Source: Acidovorax sp. sif1233 (lineage in GTDB: Bacteria > Pseudomonadota > Gammaproteobacteria > Burkholderiales > Burkholderiaceae_C). From it: 64,000 bases of DNA. This document shows, one piece after another, positions 8,474 to 16,744 of this stretch. The notes beneath the pieces were generated by a model. That model did not search any database. It was given only the letters and a program-made list of their open reading frames with translations, and had not been told where the DNA came from. The DNA is taken from contig NZ_JAHUWZ010000002.1 of assembly GCF_019218755.1 (NCBI RefSeq), positions 682,001 to 746,000 of the forward strand. The letters are read 5' to 3'. Each line of letters starts with the position of its first letter. The stretch's first letter is position 1. The position numbers and the translations under genes were made by a program.

Positions 8474-9589
8474 TCAGGCTTCTCCTGCGCTGTCGGCCCC
8501 GGGCGGGGTCTGCCGCGCCAGCCACTGCTTGCGCGAAGTGCGCAGCTTGAAGCGCTGGCGGTAGGCCCCCGGCGTCACCCCGCACACGCGGGCGAACACC
8601 TTGCGAAAGCTGCCCGTGTCGCTGTAGCCGCATTGTTGCGCCACATCTTCCACGGTCAGGTAGGTGGTCTGCAGCAACGCCTGCGCCTGGGCGATGCGCA
8701 GGCGGTGCAGGTAGTCCTGGGGGCTTTCGCCATGCACCTGGGCAAACCAGCGCAGCAAGGTGCGCGGACTGGTGGCAGCGGCGCGGGCCGTGGCCTGCAG
8801 GCTGTAGGGTTCGTTGCGGTGGGCCTGCAGCCAGCGCCGCGCCAGCTCCAGGGCGCCCGCGGCCAGCGGATGGCCGGTGGGGGTTTCCATGGCGGCGGTG
8901 GCCGTCAGCTGCCGCTCCCGGTCGAACAGCAGCGCGTGCATTGCCGCCTGCGCCAGTTCGGCGGCGGGCGTGTGGCCGAGCAGGTCCAGCACGGCTGGGA
9001 GGGTGTCCTGCAGGGATGCCGTGGTCCACAGGGCGCCATCGCGTTGCCAGGCCTGCTCCCGCTGCCACACCACGTCGGCAGGAGGCGCTCCATCGGCGGC
9101 AGCCGGCCCGCTCTCGCTGGACTGCAGCACGATGGACGGCGCGAACACCCACGGCAGCGCCGCCTTGCGCCCCGCCAGCAACCCGCAGTGGGCCAGCAGG
9201 CTGGAGCCGTTGAACAGCGCCAGGGCCCTGCCGCCCCCGCGCAGGTGGCTGTGCAGCATGGCGCCGAAGTGCTGGCTGTAGCGGCTGCTGACCTCGCGCA
9301 ACTGGGGCCCCGTGGGCACCAGCCAGCCGGGGATGACGACCACGTGCAGAGGGCCTTGCGAGCCATCGCCCCCTGCTGGCACGGGGGGCGGGGTGGCATC
9401 GCCCTCATGCGGCATCGGCAGCCAGAACCAGCGCAGCGCGGGCTGCGCGCCACCGGGCCGCATGGCGGCCAGCATGTTCATGGCACGCAGGGCGTCCACC
9501 ACCGCGGTGGCCGTGCTGGCAATGCTGTCGCGCCCCCAGAGGATGCCCACATTCACGCAGGACGAAAGGACGGTGGTGCGGACGGGCAT
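8474..9589 (-). CDS. GlxA-family AraC-type transcriptional regulator
   Basis: The 371-residue protein has two domains. An N-terminal DJ-1/PfpI-like domain (about 1-195) contains GGRALALFNGSSLLA, the region equivalent to the DJ-1 elbow. A C-terminal AraC-type double helix-turn-helix (about 255-345) contains TSPRTLLRWFAQVHGESP and CGYSDTGSFRKVFARVCG. This is the GlxA/FtrA arrangement. The start is the ATG at 9589. It is divergent from the secreted acylase gene, which makes that gene its most likely target. A 22-bp palindrome immediately upstream of its start could be its own operator. Confidence 0.88.
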   Translation of the reverse strand: MPVRTTVLSSCVNVGILWGRDSIASTATAVVDALRAMNMLAAMRPGGAQPALRWFWLPMPHEGDATPPPVPAGGDGSQGPLHVVVIPGWLVPTGPQLREVSSRYSQHFGAMLHSHLRGGGRALALFNGSSLLAHCGLLAGRKAALPWVFAPSIVLQSSESGPAAADGAPPADVVWQREQAWQRDGALWTTASLQDTLPAVLDLLGHTPAAELAQAAMHALLFDRERQLTATAAMETPTGHPLAAGALELARRWLQAHRNEPYSLQATARAAATSPRTLLRWFAQVHGESPQDYLHRLRIAQAQALLQTTYLTVEDVAQQCGYSDTGSFRKVFARVCGVTPGAYRQRFKLRTSRKQWLARQTPPGADSAGEA

Positions 9590-9609
9590 GGTGGCGATAT
9601 TGCCACCAT
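9588..9609. promoter_or_regulatory. 22-bp palindrome at the regulator start (candidate operator)
   Basis: Arms ATGGTGGC and GCCACCAT flank GATATT; only one of the eleven base pairs is mismatched. It lies between the divergent regulator and acylase genes, touching the regulator start codon (9587-9589). A binding site for the regulator itself is the simplest reading, but a hairpin at the start of the regulator mRNA is equally possible. Confidence 0.5.
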
Positions 9610-9728
9610 TCGTGGCCAAACCACCACCCCGTTGAGGTGTTACCGGGCAGTAGCATGGTTGCGCGACCACAGCACCCCGCCGGCGATGCGAACCGCCCGC
9701 GGGTCCAACACCCAGGAGACCTGAACCC

Positions 9729-12101
9729 ATGCGACAGACCCCAGCCACCGCCGGCCAGACGACGGCATTGACCACCCTCGCCGCTGCCTGCGCCGCCCTT
9801 CTTCTGGCGGGTTGCGCCATCCAGCCCGGCGCGGCGGGCAGCGACCGCGGCGTGACCATCGAGCGCACCACCTACGGCATTCCGCACATCACCGCGCAGG
9901 ACCCCGAATCGCTGGCCTACGGCGTGGCCTATGCCTATGCGCAGGACAACGTCTGCATGACGGCCGACCAGCTCGTGACCGCGCGCGGCCAGCGCAGCAG
10001 CACCTTCGGCGGCCAGGCCATCGGCCTGCTGGGGCGCCGCTACATTCCCAACGAACAGATCGACCTGTTCATGGCCGCCCACATGGACGACGCCGCGCTG
10101 GAGCGCCACTGGGCGGCCACGAGCCCGCAGGTGCAGGCCATGGCGCGCGGCTACGTGGCGGGCTACAACCGCTACCTGGCCGACAACGCCGCCGCGCTGC
10201 CCGATGCCTGCCGCGGCAAGCCCTGGGTGCAGCCCATGACGCTGGCGCAGTACCGCCGCATGGCCGAAGTGGTGGCCGTGCAGGCCGGCATCGCCGCGCT
10301 GGCCGACGGCATGCTGGGCGCCCAGCCACCCGCCGCCAAGGCCGCGCAGGCCCCCGCCCCTGGCGTGGAGCTGGCCGACGCCGCCCAGGCCCTGCGCGAC
10401 GTGGGCCTGCTCGACTCGCCCCTGGGCTCCAACGCCTGGGCTTTTGGCAAGGACGTGACGGCCAACGGCAGCGGCATGCTGCTGGGCAATCCGCACTTTC
10501 CGTGGAGCGGCCCCAACCGCTTCTATGAAATGCACCTCACCATCCCCGGCCAGATGGACGTGATGGGCGTGGGCATCGGCACCTACCCCATGGTCTCCAT
10601 CGGCTTCAACAAAGATGTCGCCTGGTCGCACACGGTGTCCACCGGCAAGCGTTTCACCTTCTACGAAGTGACGCTGGCCGAGGGCGATCCCACGACCTAC
10701 CTGGTGGACGGCAAGCCGGAGAAGATGACGGCCCACAAGGTCAGCGCCCAGGTTCCCGGCCCGGACGGCAAGCTCCAGGCGCGCGAGCACACCGTGTGGT
10801 CCACCCGCTGGGGCCCGCTGGTGGTGGTGCCCCGCGCCGGCCTGACCTGGAACGCCAGGACCGCCTACGCGCTGCGCGACGCCAACACCGGCAACACCCG
10901 CATGATGGACGCGGCCCTGGCCTTTGCGCGCGCCCGCTCGGTGCAGGACCTGCACAAGGCGCACGCCAACCTGGGCCTGCCCTGGGTGAACACCCTGGCG
11001 GCCGACCGCAGCGGACAGGCCATGTACGCCGACGTGAGCGTGGTGCCGGACATGGACGCCGCGCAGCTCGCGCGCTGCGCCCCCAGCCAGCCCGCCGCCG
11101 CGCTGCGGGCCGCCGCAGGCCTGGTGGTGCTGAACGGATCGCGCGCCGACTGCGACTGGCACCGCGACAGCGCATCGCCCGTCCCGGGCCTGATCCCCAT
11201 CGGCCGCATGCCCGTGGCCTTCCGCACGGACTGGGTGCACAACAGCAACGACAGCTTTGTCTACACCCACCCGGGGCAGAAGTTCGACGGCATCTCGCCC
11301 ATGGTGGGCGACGCCAGCCTCACGCGGCCCCGCACGCGCGCCGGCCTCGCGGAAATCCCCGAGATGCTCGGCCGTGGCAAGGTCACGCTGCAGGCCATCC
11401 AGGACCAGCTGTTCCAGAACCGCAACTTCATGGCCCAGGTGGTGGTGCCCGACCTGCTGGCCGCCTGCGACAAGGCGCCCTCGGCAGAGTCGCGCGGCGG
11501 CTGCGCCGCCCTGAAGGGCTGGGACCGCCGCAACAACCTGGACGCGCGCGGCGCCCATGTGTTCCGCGAGTTCTGGCGCACCGCGCGCAACATCCCCGGC
11601 GTGCACCGCGTGCCGTTCGATCCGGCACAACCCGTGGCCACGCCCGCCGGCCTGAAGATGGACGACGCCGCCACCGCCACCAAGGTGTGGGAAGCCCTGG
11701 ACGGCGCCGTGAAGACCGTCCGCGCGAGCGGCTTTGCGCTGGACGCCACCCTGGGCAGCGTGCAGCGCCCGGACATCACCGAAGAGCCCATCGCGCTGCA
11801 TGGCGGCGAGGAGTTCGAAGGCGTGCTCAACAACCTGGGCCGCCAGGAACCCGCGCCGCTCAATGCGCGTGGCCTGCGCATCGACTACGGCACCAGCTAC
11901 GTGCAGACGGTGACCTTCGACGCCAAAGGCCCGGTGGCCCAGGCCATCCTGACCTACGGCCAGTCCACCAACCCGGCATCGCCACACGCCAACGACCAGA
12001 TGCGCCTGTTCTCTGCCAAGCAGTGGCACACCCTGCCCTTCCACCGCGAGGACGTGGTGAAGGCGCGCATCGGCGAGCCGCTGCGGCTGGTGAGGCACTG
12101 A
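9729..12101 (+). CDS. Secreted penicillin acylase-family lipoprotein (acyl-homoserine lactone acylase-like)
   Basis: This is a 790-residue Ntn hydrolase that should hydrolyse an amide bond to a fatty or aromatic acyl group. The N-terminus is a lipoprotein signal with lipobox LLAGC (Cys29). The alpha part begins with VTIERTTYGIPHITAQ, the family signature. The autocatalytic site is Gly-Ser at 233/234 (GSNAWAFGKDVT), where Ser234 becomes the N-terminal nucleophile of the beta chain, and GNPHFPW follows. Long linker and beta domains end in the conserved HANDQMRLFSAKQWHTLPF. Overall it resembles QuiP/PvdQ/aculeacin acylases more than penicillin G acylase; the acyl-homoserine lactone substrate is an inference. 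Confidence 0.88.
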   Translation: MRQTPATAGQTTALTTLAAACAALLLAGCAIQPGAAGSDRGVTIERTTYGIPHITAQDPESLAYGVAYAYAQDNVCMTADQLVTARGQRSSTFGGQAIGLLGRRYIPNEQIDLFMAAHMDDAALERHWAATSPQVQAMARGYVAGYNRYLADNAAALPDACRGKPWVQPMTLAQYRRMAEVVAVQAGIAALADGMLGAQPPAAKAAQAPAPGVELADAAQALRDVGLLDSPLGSNAWAFGKDVTANGSGMLLGNPHFPWSGPNRFYEMHLTIPGQMDVMGVGIGTYPMVSIGFNKDVAWSHTVSTGKRFTFYEVTLAEGDPTTYLVDGKPEKMTAHKVSAQVPGPDGKLQAREHTVWSTRWGPLVVVPRAGLTWNARTAYALRDANTGNTRMMDAALAFARARSVQDLHKAHANLGLPWVNTLAADRSGQAMYADVSVVPDMDAAQLARCAPSQPAAALRAAAGLVVLNGSRADCDWHRDSASPVPGLIPIGRMPVAFRTDWVHNSNDSFVYTHPGQKFDGISPMVGDASLTRPRTRAGLAEIPEMLGRGKVTLQAIQDQLFQNRNFMAQVVVPDLLAACDKAPSAESRGGCAALKGWDRRNNLDARGAHVFREFWRTARNIPGVHRVPFDPAQPVATPAGLKMDDAATATKVWEALDGAVKTVRASGFALDATLGSVQRPDITEEPIALHGGEEFEGVLNNLGRQEPAPLNARGLRIDYGTSYVQTVTFDAKGPVAQAILTYGQSTNPASPHANDQMRLFSAKQWHTLPFHREDVVKARIGEPLRLVRH

Positions 12102-12409
12102 GCCTGTTCGAGGTTTTCTAGAGGTCGCGCAAGCGCCTGGCCGCAATGGGATGCCAGGCGCGGCGCGCCGCCCCGATAGCCCGCACCGAGCCCGCCGACA
12201 GCCCGGCTACGGGCAAGCGCCGCAACGCCGCAGGCCGCCCGGCAAGGCGCTTGCCCGAAGGCTGGAATGTCATCGGGCGATTGCACGCCAATGCGATCCC
12301 CGAAAAGATCTTGAATGGGTTCCGAGGGCCGCCGGGCTCCGAAAATGCCATTACAGTCATTGCCGGAGCCCACTGCCGGGCCTGCGCACTCTTGATTGAA
12401 AGGAATTGC
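12102..12409. other. Intergenic region with a GC-rich hairpin
   Basis: This is a 308-bp gap with no convincing gene. It holds an inverted repeat GCGCCTGGC (12133-12141) / GCCAGGCGC (12153-12161) downstream of the acylase gene that could stabilise or end its mRNA, though there is no T-tract. The promoter of the GlsB-like gene must lie in the right half. AAAGGAA at 12398-12404 is that gene's ribosome-binding site. Confidence 0.45.
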
Positions 12410-12661
12410 ATGCTGTCCATCCTCGGAACCATCATCGTCGGCTTCATCGTCGGGCTGATCGCGCGCGCCGTGAAACCCGGCGACGACAAGCTGGGCTTGA
12501 TCATGACCACCGTGCTGGGCGTTGCCGGGTCGCTGGCGGCAAGCTATGTGGGCAGCGCCATGGGCTGGTACGCACCCGGCGCGCCCGCCGGATGGATCGC
12601 ATCGGTGGCCGGTGCCATCGTGCTGCTGGTGATCTACGGGCTGCTCAAGAAGAAGGCCTAG
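12410..12661 (+). CDS. GlsB/YeaQ/YmgE-family small membrane protein
   Basis: This is an 83-residue protein of the transglycosylase-associated (GlsB/YeaQ/YmgE) family, small stress-related inner-membrane proteins. Three hydrophobic segments are visible (about 4-22, 28-48 and 58-78) and glycine-rich turns are typical of the family. A clear AAAGGAA precedes the ATG at 12410. Its TAG stop (12659-12661) lies inside the target sequence duplicated by the IS481-type insertion, so the insertion landed exactly at the end of the gene without breaking it. Confidence 0.88.
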   Translation: MLSILGTIIVGFIVGLIARAVKPGDDKLGLIMTTVLGVAGSLAASYVGSAMGWYAPGAPAGWIASVAGAIVLLVIYGLLKKKA

Positions 12662-12662
12662 C
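12657..12662. repeat. Target-site duplication, left copy (CCTAGC)
   Basis: The six bases CCTAGC immediately precede the left terminal repeat of the IS481-family element and recur immediately after its right end (13688-13693). This is the footprint of a transposition event. Confidence 0.88.
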
Positions 12663-13687
12663 TGTGATGTCTCAATAGGTTGTTCATCCGTCTCGGATTT
12701 GGGAAGCTGTGGTTACCAGGCCAAGCAACTCAAGTCAGGAGAGACGGATGAACAGTCATAAGCATGCCCGCTTGACGGCTGCGGGTCGAGCCCTGCTGGT
12801 CAGCAGGGTATTGGACGAAGGCTGGTGCGTGACAGCGGCCGCCCAGGCCATGGGCGTGAGCTGCCGCACCGGGTTCAAGTGGGTGGCCCGCTTCAGGGCC
12901 GAAGGCACCGCAGGGCTGTGTGATCGAAGCTCGCGACCGCATCACGGCCCCACAGCTTGCCGCCCCGAACAGGTGAGCCAGTTCGAACTGCACCGCCGAC
13001 AACGCCTGCCGTTGTGGCGCATCGCCCGCGAGTGCGGCCGCAGCCTGTCCACCGTGGCCCGGCACATGGCCCGCCTGGGCTTGAGCCGCTTGAGCGCCTT
13101 GCAACCGCCCGTGCCCGTGTGCCGCTATGAGCGGGCCAGCCCTGGCGAGTTGCTGCACATCGACACCAAGCGCCTGGGACGCATCCAGGGCGTGGGCCAC
13201 CGAATCACGGGCCAGCGCCAGCACCGCAACCGAGGCATCGGCTGGGACGCCGTGCATCTGGCCATCGACGATCACTCCCGGGTCTCCTTCGCCCGGGTGT
13301 TGGGCGATGAGACGGCCCCGAGCTGCGTGCAGTTCCTGCGCCAGGCCGTGGACTACTACGCCAGCCTGGGCGTGCGCATCGAGCGCGTCATGACCGACAA
13401 CGGCGCGGGCTACAAGAACACCTTCGGGGCAGCCTGCCAGGAACTGGGCATCCGGCACATCCGAACACGGCCCTACACGCCCAAGACCAACGGCAAGGCC
13501 GAGCGCTTCGTGCAGACCAGTTTGCGCGAATGGGCCTATGCCAGACCCTACGAGAGTTCAGCCCAGCGCCAAGCTGCATTGCAGCCATTCATTGACGGCT
13601 ACAACTGGTGTCGACCACACTCCGCTCTCAACCATCAGCCGCCCATGAGCCGCATTCCGGCCATGAACAACCTCCTGAAAATCAACA
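12663..13687 (+). mobile_element. IS481-family insertion sequence (complete)
   Basis: This is a 1,025-bp insertion sequence. Its ends are 25-bp imperfect inverted repeats beginning TGT, at 12663-12687 and 13663-13687; the inner 11 bases AGGTTGTTCAT match perfectly. It is flanked by the 6-bp direct repeat CCTAGC. IS481 is known to insert at NCTAGN and duplicate six bases, and this site fits. The element is intact, with one full transposase gene. The undamaged duplication and open frame suggest a recent insertion. Confidence 0.92.
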
Positions 13688-13692
13688 CCTAG
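12748..13692 (+). CDS. IS481-family transposase
   Basis: This is a 314-residue DDE transposase. The N-terminal helix-turn-helix (about 20-55, ending FKWVARFRAEGTAGL) is followed by a second HTH and then an rve-type integrase core. DDE-type acidic positions are visible in HLAIDDHSR, VMTDNGAGY and TKTNGKAERF-like PKTNGKAERFVQ. AGGAGAG lies just upstream of the ATG at 12748. The reading frame passes through the right terminal repeat. Its TAG stop (13690-13692) belongs to the duplicated target site, so the host sequence supplies the stop codon. Confidence 0.95.
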   Translation: MNSHKHARLTAAGRALLVSRVLDEGWCVTAAAQAMGVSCRTGFKWVARFRAEGTAGLCDRSSRPHHGPTACRPEQVSQFELHRRQRLPLWRIARECGRSLSTVARHMARLGLSRLSALQPPVPVCRYERASPGELLHIDTKRLGRIQGVGHRITGQRQHRNRGIGWDAVHLAIDDHSRVSFARVLGDETAPSCVQFLRQAVDYYASLGVRIERVMTDNGAGYKNTFGAACQELGIRHIRTRPYTPKTNGKAERFVQTSLREWAYARPYESSAQRQAALQPFIDGYNWCRPHSALNHQPPMSRIPAMNNLLKINT

Positions 13693-13693
13693 C
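13688..13693. repeat. Target-site duplication, right copy (CCTAGC)
   Basis: This is the right copy of the 6-bp duplication generated by the IS481-family insertion. It contains the TAG used as the transposase stop codon. Confidence 0.88.
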
Positions 13694-13726
13694 CACCGCG
13701 CCCGCTGGCCCGCCGGTTTGAAGAAA

Positions 13727-13780
13727 ATCGGCCTCCAGCGCCCATGGGTAAAGCGCAAGCAGCTATCTAAACAATAGCAA
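13727..13780 (+). repeat. Interspersed palindromic repeat, copy C
   Basis: This is a full-length copy: GGCCTCCAGCGC, AAAGCGCAAGCA, then the core GCTATCTAAACAATAGC (13762-13778). It overlaps the end of the Nudix gene and supplies that gene's TAG stop codon (minus strand, 13767-13769). Confidence 0.75.
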
Positions 13781-14399
13781 ATTGCTGCTGCAGCGCCACA
13801 TGCTGCAGCAGCATGATCGTCTTTCCGTCCTGGATGGCGCCCCCGGCGATGCCCGCCAGGGCCTCGGCCAGCGGCATCTCGATGACCTCGATGTCCTCGC
13901 CCTCGTTCACCAGGCCGCCTCCGGCCCGCACGCGGTCCTGCGGCTCGTACTCGGCAATGAAGAAGTGCAGCTTCTCGGTGACCGAACCCGGGCTCATGTA
14001 CGCCTCGAACACCTTGCGCGGCTGGCGCACGCGGTAGCCGGTTTCCTCCTGCGCCTCGCGGCGGATGCAGGTCTCGGGGTCGTCCCCGTCAAGCAGCCCG
14101 GCGCAGGCCTCGACCAGCAATCCGTCCGCGCACCCATTGAGGAAGGCCGGCAGCCGGAACTGGCGCGTGAGCACCACCGTGCCCCTGCGCGGGTCGAACA
14201 GCAGCAGCGCCGCGCCGTTGCCCCGGTCGTAGGCCTCGCGGCTCAGCGTCTGCCACTGGCCGTCGCGCCGGCGCAGCGAAAAACTGACCTTGCGCAGCAC
14301 GTACCAGTTGTCGGACAGCAGTTGCACGTCCAGCAGCTTCACGTGCTCCGCGCGGGCATTGAGCTCGGCGATGGGCACGGCGGGCACCGGGCGGCTCAT
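13767..14399 (-). CDS. NudK-like Nudix hydrolase (nucleoside diphosphate sugar pyrophosphatase)
   Basis: This is a 210-residue Nudix hydrolase of the NudK/ADP-ribose pyrophosphatase branch, which cleaves the pyrophosphate of NDP-sugars such as GDP-mannose. The Nudix box is visible as [23 protein letters not shown]. The upstream [11 protein letters not shown] and downstream [12 protein letters not shown] are conserved in NudK. It overlaps the DUF4406 gene by the four bases ATGA, implying co-translation. The last residues are encoded inside a palindromic repeat copy, so the natural C-terminus may have been altered. Confidence 0.88.
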   Translation of the reverse strand: MSRPVPAVPIAELNARAEHVKLLDVQLLSDNWYVLRKVSFSLRRRDGQWQTLSREAYDRGNGAALLLFDPRRGTVVLTRQFRLPAFLNGCADGLLVEACAGLLDGDDPETCIRREAQEETGYRVRQPRKVFEAYMSPGSVTEKLHFFIAEYEPQDRVRAGGGLVNEGEDIEVIEMPLAEALAGIAGGAIQDGKTIMLLQHVALQQQFAIV

Positions 14400-14806
14400 G
14401 CGGCATGCCCCCGGGCGCCAGCCTGGCGCCGGGGCAGCTCATCGACGTGGTGGAACACGGGCAGCCCGCGTGCCCGGGCCCGCGCCACGTCCATGTCCGC
14501 GCCACGCGACGCGCCGGGCAGGCGCAGCACGGCATCGCAGCGCGCCAGCAGCCGCTCTGCCACGGGGTACTGGTAGGCATGGAAGACGGCATCGCCCGGC
14601 TCGCGCCCGCCCGCCGCATGGATGATGGGCAATGCCAGCCACTCGCCCAGCAGGGGCAGATGGCCGCGCTCGTAGATCGGCAGCGCGGCCGCCTCCAGGC
14701 GGGCCCGGTTGGCGGCGATGCGGTCCGCGTCGCCGTCGGTGCCAGAGAGGTACGGGCCGGCGATCAGCACCAGCAGCGGAAAGTCAGTGTCGGAAGGGGC
14801 GGGCAT
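14396..14806 (-). CDS. DUF4406 protein (nucleoside 2-deoxyribosyltransferase-like)
   Basis: This 136-residue protein has the DUF4406 pattern, related to nucleoside 2-deoxyribosyltransferase. An N-terminal [20 protein letters not shown] is followed by a central aromatic segment and a C-terminal [19 protein letters not shown]. Enzymes with this fold cleave N-glycosidic bonds of nucleosides or nucleotides, but the substrate is unknown. It is upstream of and translationally coupled to the Nudix gene, so the pair may process the same nucleotide-type compound. It is divergent from the DeoR-type regulator across a 63-bp AT-rich gap. Confidence 0.8.
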   Translation of the reverse strand: MPAPSDTDFPLLVLIAGPYLSGTDGDADRIAANRARLEAAALPIYERGHLPLLGEWLALPIIHAAGGREPGDAVFHAYQYPVAERLLARCDAVLRLPGASRGADMDVARARARGLPVFHHVDELPRRQAGARGHAA

Positions 14807-14811
14807 GGTGT

Positions 14812-14854
14812 TGCAATATTCAATACGTGCAATATCATGCACAAACATGCAAAT
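14812..14854. promoter_or_regulatory. TGCAATAT repeats between divergent genes (candidate DeoR-type operator)
   Basis: TGCAATAT occurs at 14812-14819 and 14828-14835, and a related TGCAAAT at 14848-14854, in the short gap between the DUF4406 gene and the DeoR-type regulator. The 16-base periodicity of the first two and the AT-richness against a GC-rich background suggest an operator array for the adjacent regulator. Confidence 0.5.
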
Positions 14855-14869
14855 TCGCGCAACCCACCC

Positions 14870-15634
14870 ATGCTGACCACACAACGCAAGCGACTCCTGC
14901 TCGACCGCCTTCGGCGGGACGGACAGATCGTGGCCAAGGCTTTCAGCGAAGAGCTGGGCATTTCGGAAGACACCGTGCGGCGCGACCTGCGCGAACTGGC
15001 CGCCGAGGGCCTGCTGCAGCGCGTGCATGGCGGCGCCCTGCCCGCCTCGGCCGCCGTGGGCAGCCTGCGGGCCCGTGAGCAGCTGGCCCCTGAAGACAAA
15101 CGCGCCCTGGGCCGTGCCGGGGCGGCCCTGGTGCGGCCTGGCCAGGTGGTGATCCTCGACGGTGGCACCACCTCGCTGCAGGTGGTGTTGCACCTGCCGC
15201 TGGCGCTGCGCGCCACCGTGGTCACGCACAGCCCCGCCGTGGCCGTGGCATTGGCCGGACACCTGCAGATCGAGGTACTGGTGCTGGGCGGCCGGCTGTT
15301 CCGCCATTCGATGGTGAACGTGGGCGCCAGCGTGGTCGAGGCCGCCGCGCAGCTGCGCGCGGACCTGTACCTGATGGGCGTGACCGGCGTGCATGCCGAA
15401 GCGGGCCTGACCACGGGCGATTTCGAGGAGGCCGCCGTGAAACGCGCCCTGCACCAGCGCGCGGCCGAAACCGTGGTGCTGGCATCCGCCGACAAGCTGG
15501 GCGCGGCATCGCCCTTCACGATTGCGCCCCTCGGCGAACTGGCGGCCCTGGTGGTGCCCGCGTCCACGCCCGCGGCACTGCGCAAGAAGCTGCAGGCGGG
15601 TGGCGTCACGGTGACCACCGCAGCCGCCGCCTGA
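14870..15634 (+). CDS. DeoR/GlpR-family transcriptional regulator
   Basis: This is a 254-residue DeoR-family repressor. The N-terminal winged HTH (about 1-57) contains ELGISEDTVRRDLRELAAEG and RVHGGALP. The C-terminal DeoRC sugar-phosphate sensor domain contains ILDGGTTSLQ, the VTHSPAVA strand and LMGVTGVHAEAGLT. Ligands are usually phosphorylated sugars. An alternative start 11 codons upstream (14837) is possible. It is divergent from the DUF4406/Nudix pair, which is its likely target, and it is followed by the convergent LysR gene. Confidence 0.88.
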   Translation: MLTTQRKRLLLDRLRRDGQIVAKAFSEELGISEDTVRRDLRELAAEGLLQRVHGGALPASAAVGSLRAREQLAPEDKRALGRAGAALVRPGQVVILDGGTTSLQVVLHLPLALRATVVTHSPAVAVALAGHLQIEVLVLGGRLFRHSMVNVGASVVEAAAQLRADLYLMGVTGVHAEAGLTTGDFEEAAVKRALHQRAAETVVLASADKLGAASPFTIAPLGELAALVVPASTPAALRKKLQAGGVTVTTAAAA

Positions 15635-15639
15635 TCTGA

Positions 15640-16542
15640 TCAGCCCAAGGGCCCCGCGCCCAGGCGCAGGTGCGCCACCAGCGCCTGGGCAAAACCCGAC
15701 AGCACCGCCCCCTTGCGCACACAGATCTGCAGGTCGCGCTGCGCCCAGGGCTCGTCCATCTCCACCACCACCGGCGGCTCGCTCAGCCCCGCCACCTGCA
15801 AGGCCGCGCCGCGCGGCACCAGCCCGATGCCCACGCCCGCCCCGACCATGCGGCACACCGCCTCGAAGCTGCGCACCTGGATGCGCACGTCCAGGTGCCG
15901 GCCCAGCTCGGCGGCGGCATTCATCGTGAAGGTGTGGATGGCCGAGCCCGCGTGCAGCATGACAAACGCGTGGTCGAGCACCTCGGCGAACCCCACCTTC
16001 GCCCGCCCGGCCAGCACATGGCCCGCCGGCACGATGAGCACCAGGCGGTCCTGCCGGTACGGGGCCAGCTCCACCCCCGCGCCCGAGCCGCTGTCGGCCA
16101 GCACGCCCACCTCGATCTCGCCGCTGGCCACCGCCACCACGATGTCCGCGCTGGTGCGTTCCTCCAGGCTCACGCTCAGCTGCGGATGCCGCTTCAGGAA
16201 ACCCGCCAGGTCGTCGGGCAGGAAGGTGTGCGTGGCATGCGTGTTGGCCCACAGGCTCACGTGGCCGCGGATGCCGGTGGCAAACGGCGAGAGGTTGGCA
16301 TGCATCTGCTCGATGCTGGCCAGCACCTGGCGGGCATTGCGCAGCAGCGCCTCGCCCGCACGGGTGAGCACGAGGCCCCGGGTCTGGCGCTCGAAGAGCG
16401 CGGTGTTCAGCGCCTCCTCCAGGCGCCGCAGCCGGTGGCTGGCCGACGACGGCGCCAGACAGGCGCGCGCGGCGCCGCGCGTGAGGTTGCGCTCTTCGGC
16501 AATGGCGACAAAAAGGCGCAGATCGATCAGGTCATAGGTCAA
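15640..16542 (-). CDS. LysR-family transcriptional regulator (TTG start)
   Basis: This is a 300-residue LysR-type regulator. The N-terminal HTH (about 5-62) contains NLTRGAARACLAPSSASHRL and RRLEEALNTALFER, followed by the periplasmic-binding-like effector domain. The start is a TTG at 16542: the sequence reads AAGGGG, six bases, then TTG, and no ATG or GTG nearby gives the family N-terminus TYDLIDLRLFV. It is divergent from a DMT transporter. The intergenic palindrome ACAATTGT (16592-16599) is a candidate LysR site. Confidence 0.88.
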   Translation of the reverse strand: MTYDLIDLRLFVAIAEERNLTRGAARACLAPSSASHRLRRLEEALNTALFERQTRGLVLTRAGEALLRNARQVLASIEQMHANLSPFATGIRGHVSLWANTHATHTFLPDDLAGFLKRHPQLSVSLEERTSADIVVAVASGEIEVGVLADSGSGAGVELAPYRQDRLVLIVPAGHVLAGRAKVGFAEVLDHAFVMLHAGSAIHTFTMNAAAELGRHLDVRIQVRSFEAVCRMVGAGVGIGLVPRGAALQVAGLSEPPVVVEMDEPWAQRDLQICVRKGAVLSGFAQALVAHLRLGAGPLG

Positions 16543-16744
16543 TGGAGGCCCCTTGGCATTCGTCCACAACGAACGGACGGTTGCGGCAATAACAATTGTG
16601 CCCGCCGCGCCCGGCAGGCACCATCGGGCGCATCGATCTTTCTGGGCCCGCCTTTGAGCCTGCATGGCGTTCGCATTTTTTACATGCCCTGACCACTTGC
16701 AGCGCGCCCTTTCCCCCCGCGCCCACACCCTCTGCCCGCATCCC

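Noticed and set aside
9405-12146. Long open frame antisense to the acylase gene (over 900 codons)
   Set aside because: Shadow of a GC-rich coding strand: composition is His/Gly/Val-rich without motifs, and the sense frame has a signal peptide and the Ntn catalytic site.
12118-12373. Small frames on both strands between the acylase and GlsB-like genes
   Set aside because: No ribosome-binding site or conserved motif; the region contains a hairpin and the GlsB-like leader.
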